NCBI RefSeq assembly: GCF_900583165.1
Contig: NZ_UTKY01000053.1
Span: forward strand, 124,001-188,000
Direction: 5' to 3'
DNA: 64,000 nucleotides
Source: Pseudomonas viridiflava
GTDB taxonomy: Bacteria > Pseudomonadota > Gammaproteobacteria > Pseudomonadales > Pseudomonadaceae
Position numbers and translations under genes: made by a program. The notes under the pieces are model-generated. The model made no database searches, was not told the DNA's origin, and worked only from the letters and a program-made list of their open reading frames with translations. Of the stretch, positions 47,856 through 55,488 are shown piece by piece (positions within the stretch are counted from its first letter, which is position 1; each line of letters begins with the position of its first letter).

Positions 47856-48767
47856 ATGACCACACCTACTCAAGTGTCAGCAGTCGATCAAAGCCTGCTG
47901 TACCCGTCCCCATACAAAGAATTCTGGCAAGCCTTTTCCAAAAACAAAGGCGCCGTTGCCGGCCTGGCGTTCATGCTGCTGATCGTGTTTTGCGCGATCT
48001 TCGCCCCTTGGGTGGCGCCGCATAACCCGAGCGAGCAGTACCGTGATTTCCTGCTGACCCCGCCGTCGTGGCTGGAAGGCGGGCAGATCCAGTTCCTGCT
48101 CGGCACCGATGAATTGGGCCGTGACCTGCTCTCGCGCCTGATCCAGGGTTCACGCCTGTCGCTGCTGATCGGTTTATCGTCGGTGGTAATGTCGCTGATT
48201 CCGGGCATCCTGCTGGGCCTGTTCGCCGGGTTCTTCCCGCGCCTGCTCGGCCCGACCATCATGCGTCTGATGGACATCATGCTGGCCCTGCCCTCGCTGC
48301 TGCTGGCCGTTGCCATCGTCGCGATCCTCGGCCCTGGTCTGATCAACACCGTGATCGCGATTGCTATCGTCTCGCTACCGTCCTACGTGCGTCTGACCCG
48401 TGCTGCGGTGATGGGCGAGTTGAACCGTGACTACGTGACCGCCGCCCGCCTTGCCGGCGCCGGCTTGCCACGCCTGATGTTCATCACCGTGCTGCCTAAC
48501 TGCATGGCGCCGCTGATCGTTCAAGCGACCTTGAGCTTCTCTTCGGCGATTCTCGATGCCGCAGCCCTGGGCTTCCTCGGCCTTGGTGTACAACCGCCAA
48601 CCCCTGAGTGGGGCACCATGCTGGCCTCGGCCCGTGACTACATCGAACGCGCCTGGTGGGTAGTGAGTTTGCCGGGTTTGACCATTTTGCTCAGCGTGCT
48701 GGCAATCAACTTGATGGGTGACGGCCTGCGCGATGCGCTGGACCCGAAACTCAAGAACGCCGCCTGA
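47856..48767 (+). CDS. dppC: Dipeptide ABC transporter permease DppC
   Basis: 303-residue permease, partner of DppB, with an N-terminal cytoplasmic stretch followed by membrane helix [25 protein letters not shown]. The EAA loop is [31 protein letters not shown]. The OppC-type C-terminal block [22 protein letters not shown] is intact. Part of the contiguous dppBCDF unit. Confidence 0.95.
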   Translation: MTTPTQVSAVDQSLLYPSPYKEFWQAFSKNKGAVAGLAFMLLIVFCAIFAPWVAPHNPSEQYRDFLLTPPSWLEGGQIQFLLGTDELGRDLLSRLIQGSRLSLLIGLSSVVMSLIPGILLGLFAGFFPRLLGPTIMRLMDIMLALPSLLLAVAIVAILGPGLINTVIAIAIVSLPSYVRLTRAAVMGELNRDYVTAARLAGAGLPRLMFITVLPNCMAPLIVQATLSFSSAILDAAALGFLGLGVQPPTPEWGTMLASARDYIERAWWVVSLPGLTILLSVLAINLMGDGLRDALDPKLKNAA

Positions 48768-48777
48768 GGAGATTCCC

Positions 48778-49746
48778 ATGTCACTGTTAGAAATCAAGAA
48801 TCTCAACGTTCGCTTCGGCGACAAGACCGCCGTGCCGGTGGTCGATGGCCTCGACATTTCCGTCGACAAAGGCGAAGTACTGGCGATCGTTGGCGAATCG
48901 GGTTCGGGTAAATCCGTGACCATGATGGCGCTGATGGGCCTGATCGAGCACCCCGGCATCGTCACCGCCGACGCACTGACCTTCGACGGCAAGGACATGC
49001 TCAAGCTGAGCAACCGCCAGCGTCGCCAGATCGTCGGCAAAGACCTGGCGATGGTGTTCCAAGACCCGATGACCGCGCTGAACCCCAGCTACACCGTGGG
49101 TTTCCAGATTGAAGAAGTGCTGCGCCTGCACCTGAAAATGTCCGGCAAGCAAGCGCGCAAACGTGCCATTGAGCTGTTGGAGAAAGTCGAAATCCCGGGC
49201 GCTGCCAGCCGCATGGATGCCTACCCGCACCAATTGTCCGGTGGTATGAGCCAGCGTGTTGCAATCGCCATGGCGATTGCCGGCGAACCAAAACTGCTGA
49301 TCGCCGATGAGCCGACCACCGCGTTGGACGTGACCATTCAGGCGCAGATCATGGAGCTGCTGCTGGCCCTGCAAAAAGAACAGAACATGGGCCTGGTGCT
49401 CATCACCCACGACTTGGCCGTGGTAGCCGAAACCGCCCAGCGTGTGTGCGTGATGTACGCAGGCCAAGCGGTCGAAGTCGGCCAAGTGCCGCAACTGTTC
49501 GACATCCCGGCGCACCCCTACAGCGAAGCGCTGCTCAAGGCGATCCCCGAGCACAGCCTGGGCGCCACGCGCCTGGCCACGCTGCCGGGTATCGTTCCGG
49601 GCCGCTATGACCGCCCGCAGGGTTGCCTGCTGTCGCCGCGCTGCCCGTATGTGCAGGAGAGCTGCCGTACCCAGCGCCCGGGCCTTGATCCGAAAACCAA
49701 CAGCCTTGCGCGCTGCTTCTACCCCTTGAACCAGGAGGTGGCGTAA
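48778..49746 (+). CDS. dppD: Dipeptide ABC transporter ATPase DppD
   Basis: 322-residue ATPase: Walker [12 protein letters not shown], signature [17 protein letters not shown], Walker [13 protein letters not shown], and the C-terminal oligopeptide-transporter extension with the Cys cluster ([20 protein letters not shown]) that in this family can bind an iron-sulfur centre. ATG 48778 follows GAGGAG. Stop overlaps dppF start (TAATG). Confidence 0.95.
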   Translation: MSLLEIKNLNVRFGDKTAVPVVDGLDISVDKGEVLAIVGESGSGKSVTMMALMGLIEHPGIVTADALTFDGKDMLKLSNRQRRQIVGKDLAMVFQDPMTALNPSYTVGFQIEEVLRLHLKMSGKQARKRAIELLEKVEIPGAASRMDAYPHQLSGGMSQRVAIAMAIAGEPKLLIADEPTTALDVTIQAQIMELLLALQKEQNMGLVLITHDLAVVAETAQRVCVMYAGQAVEVGQVPQLFDIPAHPYSEALLKAIPEHSLGATRLATLPGIVPGRYDRPQGCLLSPRCPYVQESCRTQRPGLDPKTNSLARCFYPLNQEVA

Positions 49747-50717
49747 TGGCCGTCGTTCTTACCGCCCGCGACCTTACCCGTCACTACGAAGTGTCCCGTG
49801 GTTTGTTCAAAGGCCACGCGTTGGTACGGGCGCTTAATGGCGTGTCGTTTGAATTGGAAGCCGGCAAGACCCTCGCCGTTGTGGGCGAGTCGGGTTGCGG
49901 CAAATCCACCTTGGCCCGCGCACTCACGCTGATTGAAGAGCCGTCTTCGGGCTCGCTGAAAATCGCCGGCCAGGAAGTCGCCGGCGCCGACAAAGCCCAG
50001 CGCAAGCAATTGCGCAAAGACGTGCAGATGGTGTTCCAGAGCCCGTACGCGTCGTTGAACCCACGGCAGAAAGTCGGTGATCAACTCGGCGAGCCGCTGT
50101 TGATCAACACCAACCTGTCCGCCGCCGAACGCCGCGAGAAAGTGCAGGCGATGATGAAGCAAGTGGGCTTGCGCCCTGAGCATTATCAGCGCTACCCGCA
50201 CATGTTCTCCGGTGGTCAGCGCCAGCGCATCGCCCTGGCCCGGGCGATGATGCTGCAACCCAAAGTGCTGGTGGCGGATGAACCGACCTCAGCATTGGAC
50301 GTGTCCATCCAAGCCCAGGTGCTCAACCTGTTCATGGACCTGCAGCAGGAATTCAACACCGCCTACGTGTTCATCTCCCACAACCTCGCGGTGGTGCAAC
50401 ACGTCGCCGACGACGTGATGGTGATGTACCTCGGCCGCCCAGTTGAAGTCGGCCCCAAGGAAGACATCTACGCCCGTCCACTGCACCCGTACACCCAGGC
50501 GCTGCTGTCGGCCACCCCGACCATCCACCCAGACCCGAACAAGCCGAAGATCAAGATTGTCGGCGAGCTGCCTAACCCACTGAACCCGCCACCTGGCTGC
50601 GCGTTTCACAAGCGTTGCCCGTATGCGACGGCGCGGTGCAGCACTGAGGAGCCGCAGTTGCGGGCTTTGGATAACCGCCAAGTGGCGTGCCATTACGCGG
50701 AGCAATTCGTGGCGTGA
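49746..50717 (+). CDS. dppF: Dipeptide ABC transporter ATPase DppF
   Basis: 323-residue second ATPase: Walker A GESGCGKSTLAR, signature FSGGQRQRIALARAMM, Walker B VLVADEPTSALD, and C-terminal Cys cluster GCAFHKRCPYATARCSTEEP. Works as a heterodimer with DppD. The ATG shares one base with the dppD stop, giving translational coupling. Last gene of the importer; two hairpins follow. Confidence 0.95.
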   Translation: MAVVLTARDLTRHYEVSRGLFKGHALVRALNGVSFELEAGKTLAVVGESGCGKSTLARALTLIEEPSSGSLKIAGQEVAGADKAQRKQLRKDVQMVFQSPYASLNPRQKVGDQLGEPLLINTNLSAAERREKVQAMMKQVGLRPEHYQRYPHMFSGGQRQRIALARAMMLQPKVLVADEPTSALDVSIQAQVLNLFMDLQQEFNTAYVFISHNLAVVQHVADDVMVMYLGRPVEVGPKEDIYARPLHPYTQALLSATPTIHPDPNKPKIKIVGELPNPLNPPPGCAFHKRCPYATARCSTEEPQLRALDNRQVACHYAEQFVA

Positions 50718-50730
50718 CCCCGCAATAAAA

Positions 50731-50758
50731 ATGCCCTGGGTGATCAAGCCCAGGGCAT
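50731..50758 (+). terminator. First hairpin after dppF
   Basis: Perfect 10-bp stem ATGCCCTGGG / CCCAGGGCAT with an eight-base loop; little T-run. Confidence 0.6.
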
Positions 50759-50773
50759 TACAGGAGTTCTACC

Positions 50774-50821
50774 GCCCCACTCGTCGGATTGCGCATCAGT
50801 CCGGCGAGTGGGGCTTTTTTT
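50774..50821 (+). terminator. Intrinsic terminator after dppF
   Basis: Stem GCCCCACTCG / CGAGTGGGGC followed by seven T. Stops dpp transcription before the converging small gene at 50831. Confidence 0.88.
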
Positions 50822-50830
50822 CGCCTCGAC

Positions 50831-51082
50831 TCAGGTATCGCTGTCACCTTCGCTGTCCCCGTCATCATCGTCCGGCGGGGCTTGTTGGTCGTCGTCTCCC
50901 TCGGAGCCGCCTTGGTCCTTGTCACCCGCTTCTGACTCGCTTGCAGCCAGCAGCAAGTTCTTCGTCGCCACAAACCCCGGAGCCGGGCTCTGCACGGCGC
51001 TATTGGCCCATGCGGTGGTGGTACCCAGCGTTAGCAACACCAACACTTTCAGCAACAGCACTAAACGTTGAAAGATAGTCAT
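50831..51082 (-). CDS. Small secreted acidic protein
   Basis: 83-residue protein I cannot assign. A signal peptide or anchor (FQRLVLLLKVLVLLTLGTTTAWA) is followed by a short neutral part and a C-terminal tail made almost only of Asp, Glu, Gly, Ser and Gln (GDKDQGGSEGDDDQQAPPDDDDG). The tail could bind cations or mimic a polyanion. The next gene on the same strand encodes a protein of similar design, so the two may be functionally linked. Confidence 0.65.
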   Translation of the reverse strand: MTIFQRLVLLLKVLVLLTLGTTTAWANSAVQSPAPGFVATKNLLLAASESEAGDKDQGGSEGDDDQQAPPDDDDGDSEGDSDT

Positions 51083-51179
51083 GGTCGATTTCCGTCCAGT
51101 CAGTGATTCACGTGCACCAGCATGCGGCCAGCGCTGTGAATCAAGCTAGCTGCGATCCGGGGTTTGCGCCAATCGCCGG

Positions 51180-51419
51180 TCAGGTGTCGCCATCGTCGTA
51201 GGTTTCGCTGTCTTCCCCTTCGTTGTAGGGGTTTTCGGCGTCTTCCTTGGGCGCGGGCTGGGCCTGGGGTTTCCAGCTGCCGGAGTTGACCTCGTTCTGC
51301 TTGCGCTTGGTGACGGGGCCGGTGTCTTTCCATTGGGGGGTGCCGGCGTCGGCCAGGGCTGGGAGGGTGGGCAGTATCAGACTGGCGAGCAGTATCAGGT
51401 GAATAGAGCGTTTAATCAC
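51180..51419 (-). CDS. Small secreted protein with acidic tail
   Basis: 79-residue protein of unknown function: signal peptide MIKRSIHLILLASLILPTLPALA, then a polar, basic-to-neutral stretch (TPQWKDTGPVTKRKQNEVNSGSWKP) and an acidic end (NPYNEGEDSETYDDGDT). Good GGAGG before the ATG (GAAAAGGAGGCCGCTGTG). It precedes the acidic-tail gene by about 97 bases on the same strand; both end in Asp-Thr. Confidence 0.65.
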   Translation of the reverse strand: MIKRSIHLILLASLILPTLPALADAGTPQWKDTGPVTKRKQNEVNSGSWKPQAQPAPKEDAENPYNEGEDSETYDDGDT

Positions 51420-51499
51420 AGCGGCCTCCTTTTCAGTCGTGGGATAAAAGCTAGACCCGATGCAGGGTTATCGCCAATCCCAGGCCCTGTGGAGATCAA

Positions 51500-51592
51500 A
51501 ATGTGGGAGGGGGCTTGCTCCCGATAGCTGTGTATCAGTCACCAGATTCATTGGCTGACCCACTGCAATCGGGAGCAAGCCCCCTCCCACAC
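51500..51592. repeat. REPIN (inverted REP pair)
   Basis: TGTGGGAGGGGGCTTGCTCC and inverted GGGAGCAAGCCCCCTCCCAC around a spacer of about 45 bases. The last core-genome REPIN before the island. Confidence 0.9.
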
Positions 51593-51610
51593 TTTGATTT
51601 ATGTTTGGGC

Positions 51611-51645
51611 AATAAAAAGGGTGAAGCCATCACAGCTTCACCCTT
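51611..51645 (-). terminator. Original prfC terminator
   Basis: Minus-strand stem AAGGGTGAAGC / GCTTCACCCTT with a seven-base loop, followed by TTTTTATT, just after the stop of the prfC remnant. It shows the remnant was once the true 3' end of a transcribed gene. Confidence 0.82.
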
Positions 51646-51663
51646 CTCGATACCGCTCGGCCC

Positions 51664-51878
51664 TTAGTGGTGCTCACGCGTCGCGCGGAATTTCACATCC
51701 GGCCAGCGCTCTTCCATCAGCGCCAGGTTCACCCGGGTCGGCGCCAGGTAGGTCAGGTGACCACCGCCGTCCACCGCGAGGTTTTCCACGGCCTTGTTGG
51801 AGAACTCTTCCAGCTTCTTCATCGCTGCAATCGATCCAGCGCGCGGGGTACACGGTGATTGCCACATAGAACTTAAAA
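51664..51878 (-). pseudogene. prfC: 3' remnant of prfC (release factor 3)
   Basis: Only the C-terminal about 70 codons of peptide chain release factor 3 remain. One frame reads [15 protein letters not shown], then the frame shifts and continues [51 protein letters not shown] to the natural stop; this matches the RF3 C-terminus (E. coli RF3 ends in a similar ALDGGDN...TREH segment). The frame change near 51826 is a one-base insertion or a two-base loss. An in-frame stop and unrelated AT-rich DNA follow upstream, so the GTPase domain is gone. This marks the left border of the accessory island. Confidence 0.82.
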
Positions 51879-51945
51879 CTGCACGACTAATGAATGGACC
51901 CGTCTGAAAGAAACTTCCGAAAACTCAAACAAAAAATATAAATGC

Positions 51946-51974
51946 TTGAAATTTTACATCCCAAAAAATATACA
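51946..51974 (+). promoter_or_regulatory. Near-consensus sigma-70 promoter of the ProRS gene
   Basis: TTGAAA (51946-51951), exactly 17 bases, TATACA (51969-51974), about 35 bases upstream of the ProRS start codon and set in strongly AT-rich DNA. Predicts constitutive expression independent of the biosynthetic operon. GGGA at 52002-52005 is the only visible ribosome site. Confidence 0.7.
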
Positions 51975-52009
51975 TACCCACCTCAAACTATATTTACAAC
52001 TGGGATATT

Positions 52010-53500
52010 ATGAAAAACGCAATATCACCTTCTCGAATGGAAAAATTTTCCGAATGGTATCAACAAGTCATCAGTCAGTCTGAACTGGCTGAAAACTCCG
52101 GCGTTAGAGGGTGCATGGTCATTCGCCCCTGGGGATATGGCATATGGGAGCAAATTCAACGAGAACTTGATAAAAAATTCAAGGACACCGGTCATACCAA
52201 CGCGTACTTCCCTCTATTGATCCCTTTATCTTTTCTTCAAAAAGAAGCAGAACATGTCAATGGTTTTGCCAAGGAGTGTGCAGTCGTAACCCACCACCGT
52301 CTGGAACAGTCGTCAGAGGGGAAGCTCACTCCTGCTGGCGAACTGGAAGAACCTTTGATCATAAGGCCTACCAGTGAAACGGTGATCGGTGCCTCCTTTT
52401 CACGATGGGTACAAAGTTATCGGGATCTTCCACTGCTCATCAATCAGTGGGCCAATGTCCTGCGCTGGGAAATGCGCCCACGAATATTCCTACGCACTTC
52501 AGAATTTCTTTGGCAGGAAGGTCATACCGCTCACGCTTCCTGTGAAGAGGCCTTGGCCGAGACACTGCTGATGCTGGATATCTACGAGCGGTTTGCTGTC
52601 GATCACCTGGCCATACCCGTAATCAAAGGCGAAAAATGCTCATGGGAGCGTTTCCCAGGTGCCGTCAGTACCTACACCATTGAGGCGATGATGCAGGACG
52701 GTAAAGCCTTGCAAGCAGGTACCTCACACTTCCTAGGACAAAATTTTGCTGAAGCGGCAGACATCCGCTTTGTTAATAGGGAAGGCGTAAAGGAACTAGC
52801 CTGGACCACTTCGTGGGGCGTTTCCACGCGATTGATTGGCGCCATGATAATGACCCATGGCGATGACAATGGTCTGGTGATCCCACCACTGGTTGCGCCG
52901 ACGCAAATAATCATTATCCCGATCGTACGCAGTGAACAAAACGCCGAAGCTATTCATGCTTACTGCGAAATATTAAAAAAGAATATCTCACGCAAAAAAC
53001 TGAAAGGGCAAAACTTACGTGTAACCATTGACAAGCGAGACATGAGCAGTGGTGAAAAAAAATGGTATCACATCAAGCGCGGCGTACCCATACGGGTCGA
53101 GATAGGAATAAAAGAACTGGAGCAGAATACGGTTTCTTACTCCCACAGAGACAACATCAATAATACGCTGACCGTTGAGACAACCCGTTTTATTAAAGAC
53201 GCATCAAAAACGCTACAGACTATTCAAACAGGCATGCTTGAACGTGCCCAAAAAAGGCTATCGGACAACATCGAAACCGTCACCACACTTACCAATTTCA
53301 AAAAAGCCTTCAATCGCCAGGGCAAACCTAATACTTTTGTTATGGCACCCTTCATTGACGACATAACCATTGAGCAAGCCATCAGCGAACTAGGTGTAAC
53401 GGTCAGATGTATTCCACTCGTTCAACCAAAAACTGCCGTGCCTTGTTTGTTCACAGGTCAGCCCACGAAATGCTGGGCGCTGTATGCGAAATCATATTGA
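52010..53500 (+). CDS. proS: Second-type prolyl-tRNA synthetase (Thermus/eukaryote-like)
   Basis: 496-residue class II synthetase that charges tRNA with proline. It belongs to the archaeal/eukaryote-like ProRS class, not the long E. coli type with an editing insertion, which Pseudomonas normally uses. Motif 1 is around 31-45, the proline-binding IIRPTSETVIG at 117-127, motif 2 RWEMRPRIFLRTSEFLWQEGH at 152-172, QAGTSHFLGQNF and TTSWG follow, and motif 3 is HGDDNGLVIPP at 283-293. It ends with the conserved C-terminal Tyr (KSY). The zinc module in the last 54 residues is degenerate. The gene is AT-rich, has its own promoter and terminator, and converges on a PKS/NRPS operon. Likely a target-duplication resistance gene; a biosynthetic prolyl-tRNA supply is the alternative. 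Confidence 0.9.
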   Translation: MKNAISPSRMEKFSEWYQQVISQSELAENSGVRGCMVIRPWGYGIWEQIQRELDKKFKDTGHTNAYFPLLIPLSFLQKEAEHVNGFAKECAVVTHHRLEQSSEGKLTPAGELEEPLIIRPTSETVIGASFSRWVQSYRDLPLLINQWANVLRWEMRPRIFLRTSEFLWQEGHTAHASCEEALAETLLMLDIYERFAVDHLAIPVIKGEKCSWERFPGAVSTYTIEAMMQDGKALQAGTSHFLGQNFAEAADIRFVNREGVKELAWTTSWGVSTRLIGAMIMTHGDDNGLVIPPLVAPTQIIIIPIVRSEQNAEAIHAYCEILKKNISRKKLKGQNLRVTIDKRDMSSGEKKWYHIKRGVPIRVEIGIKELEQNTVSYSHRDNINNTLTVETTRFIKDASKTLQTIQTGMLERAQKRLSDNIETVTTLTNFKKAFNRQGKPNTFVMAPFIDDITIEQAISELGVTVRCIPLVQPKTAVPCLFTGQPTKCWALYAKSY

Positions 53501-54742
53501 CCTTTGATCATCAAAAGCCCCGTTCGCCAGGGGCTTTTTTTGGCTATCCACGTCACTTAACCTCCCCCCTTGAATATAGAAAATCGTGCCTCCCACCATA
53601 AGCAACACCATCAGGTACCCAAAAAAATAAAGCGGACTGAAACTGGCGAGAATGAAACCACCTACCACCGGCGTAGACGCTGAGCCTAGGTAAGTGAGGT
53701 TCTGCGAACTGTAGTAGGCGCCTTCCATGTGCACCGGAGCTATGCGGGAAATATAGAGGAATTCAAGGGGTTGAATAATAATTTCTCCGACAGTAAAAAT
53801 GACCGTGAAGAAAGCCCATGCGTAGAGAGTGTCGGAGAACGCAAACCCTATCAAACCGATTACGAACGCCAACATGCAGCCAACTATCCAGTGCCTGAAA
53901 AACTCAACCGTCACCCTTCTACCAATCAGGTATTGCAGCAGGATCGAGACCAGCGCATTGGTAACAAATACAACATTGATTATCTCGTACGCTTGCTCGA
54001 CGGAATGAGTGGTGACCACATATTGGCCCACGTATATGTGAAACGTTCCGAACACACCCGCCACCAATACGCTAGCCACCGAGAACTTCAGCAGTTTACT
54101 ATCCCTGGCCAAGGTCCCCAGAGAACCTAGCCACCCTTTGCCTTCGCCGTTGTTCTGATCTCCCCCTCGCGGCAATGCAACTGGCTTGATAATAACCGCC
54201 ATAAAGATAAGTGCCGAGGCGCTGCAGAAAAACAAGGGGGAAATACCTTGGCGATTCAGCCAAAGTCCAACAAGCGGCCCCAGCGCATAGGCGGTATTAG
54301 TGAGTGTGTACTTGAGCGACAGCACCGACGCGGTTTCCTGAGGAGTCAATAATCGAGAGATGCACATGCGCACGGCAGTCTCAAGCGATAAGTAGGCAAG
54401 ATTAAGTAAAATGCACAGAGTGAAGATGAGAACCAGTGAACCGGACATGTGTAAACTCAGATAAACCGCCGACTGGATAACAGATGACGTCAGCATCAAC
54501 GTCTTGATATTCAGGCTGTCGAGCATCGGGCCAAAAACAAGGCTGGACACAGAGCTAAGGAATACAAAACCACCGACAAACAGTCCAATCTGATCCACCG
54601 AAAGGTCGTAGCGCTCTTTTAGAAAAATCAGGAAGTAAGACAGAAAAGCCGCTCGTGCTAACGTCGGAAAAAACGAAAAAGGCACCACCCATGCTGAGCC
54701 ACTAAACAACCGACTCATGGCCTCCCGTTTAAATACGTCCAT
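53492..54742 (-). CDS. MFS exporter of the biosynthetic cluster
   Basis: Roughly 416-residue major facilitator with twelve predicted membrane segments (for example FGPMLDSLNIKTLMLTSSVI, AYALGPLVGLWLNRQGISPLFF, ILLQYLIGRRV). The drug-efflux-like layout and its place as last gene of the PKS operon suggest export of the product. ATG 54742 (MDVFKREAMSRLF) overlaps the methyltransferase end by 14 bases; ATG 54718 (MSRLFSG), with GGGAGG two bases before it, is the alternative. Its last codons overlap the end of the convergent ProRS gene by nine bases and contain the ProRS terminator hairpin. Confidence 0.85.
   Translation of the reverse strand: MDVFKREAMSRLFSGSAWVVPFSFFPTLARAAFLSYFLIFLKERYDLSVDQIGLFVGGFVFLSSVSSLVFGPMLDSLNIKTLMLTSSVIQSAVYLSLHMSGSLVLIFTLCILLNLAYLSLETAVRMCISRLLTPQETASVLSLKYTLTNTAYALGPLVGLWLNRQGISPLFFCSASALIFMAVIIKPVALPRGGDQNNGEGKGWLGSLGTLARDSKLLKFSVASVLVAGVFGTFHIYVGQYVVTTHSVEQAYEIINVVFVTNALVSILLQYLIGRRVTVEFFRHWIVGCMLAFVIGLIGFAFSDTLYAWAFFTVIFTVGEIIIQPLEFLYISRIAPVHMEGAYYSSQNLTYLGSASTPVVGGFILASFSPLYFFGYLMVLLMVGGTIFYIQGGRLSDVDSQKKPLANGAFDDQRSI
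53513..53541 (+). terminator. ProRS terminator inside the MFS coding sequence
   Basis: Stem AAAAGCCCC / GGGGCTTTT with an eight-base loop and seven T on the plus strand, twelve bases past the ProRS stop. The same bases encode the last residues of the MFS protein (KKPLANGAFDDQ) on the minus strand. Confidence 0.85.
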
Positions 54743-55487
54743 AGACCACACGCGTTTGATAACTAAGCGAAACAAAACCGTTTTGCTGGTGTTGCTGATG
54801 CAAGGTGTTCAGAGCTTGACCCGCCGCACGGTACTCACGTGTGCCCGGCTGCGCTGCATAGGAGCAGGACATGGTTCTATTGAAAAGTCCGGCTGCACTC
54901 AATTGCTGGCGATTGTGGAAGGTGCGCTCCTCGAAGGGGCCCAAAAAAAACTTCTTGATCCGACTTTCCAGGGCCTTATCGATCTGTAACGTTTCGGCAT
55001 AACGCTTGAAAACGCCTCGTAGCAGTTGTTCGTATGCTCGGTGAAACGCGTTGCAGTCTGGGCTGCGAATATTCCAGATAAGGATCACTGGATTGTTGGT
55101 CGCCAGCACCCGCCGGAATTCCGCTCGGGTATTGTCCGGTTCGAACCAGTGAAAGGACTGTCCACACACCAGCGCCGCTACCGAGCGCGGCGCAACACCC
55201 AATTGCTCAGCCGTTCCGAGCTGGTAGCTCGCGCTTGGCTGGTCGTTGTTTGCCTCAGCCTTGGCCAGCATGCTTGCATCAGGTTCGACTCCAATCGTCG
55301 GCATGCCGGCAGCAGCCAGTTGCCGTGTCAGTATCCCGGTTCCCGACCCAACATCCAGCACCGGCAAACCCAGCGACAAATCGAGTTGCCGTAGGATGAA
55401 AAAAATGGCCTCTGGCGGATAGGAAGGTCTGCTATGGTCGTAGATTTCGGATTTGTTGACGTATGCCGCAGAGAGTGGGGAGGTCAT
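54729..55487 (-). CDS. SAM-dependent methyltransferase
   Basis: 252-residue class I methyltransferase of the UbiE/SmtA-like type. The SAM motif I is VLDVGSGTGILTRQLAAAG, followed by TIGVEPDASML, with VAALVCGQSFHWFEPDNTRAEFRRVL as the motif II-III region. ATG 55487 (MTSPLSAAYVNKSEIYDHSRPSYP) lies one base after the upstream stop (TGAAATG). The frame is open to 55574, but those codons lie in the hydrolase gene. Member of the coupled operon; it may O-, N- or C-methylate the product. The acceptor cannot be read from sequence. Confidence 0.88.
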   Translation of the reverse strand: MTSPLSAAYVNKSEIYDHSRPSYPPEAIFFILRQLDLSLGLPVLDVGSGTGILTRQLAAAGMPTIGVEPDASMLAKAEANNDQPSASYQLGTAEQLGVAPRSVAALVCGQSFHWFEPDNTRAEFRRVLATNNPVILIWNIRSPDCNAFHRAYEQLLRGVFKRYAETLQIDKALESRIKKFFLGPFEERTFHNRQQLSAAGLFNRTMSCSYAAQPGTREYRAAGQALNTLHQQHQQNGFVSLSYQTRVVYGRI

Positions 55488-55488
55488 T

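Noticed and set aside
51674..51865. Separate small gene in the alternative frame of the prfC remnant
   Set aside because: Its N-terminal [14 protein letters not shown] is simply the upstream part of RF3 before the frameshift.
52010..53500. ProRS gene as the only housekeeping proS
   Set aside because: Class, base composition and location inside an accessory island argue for an additional copy; Pseudomonas normally has the long bacterial-type enzyme elsewhere. This cannot be proven from the window.
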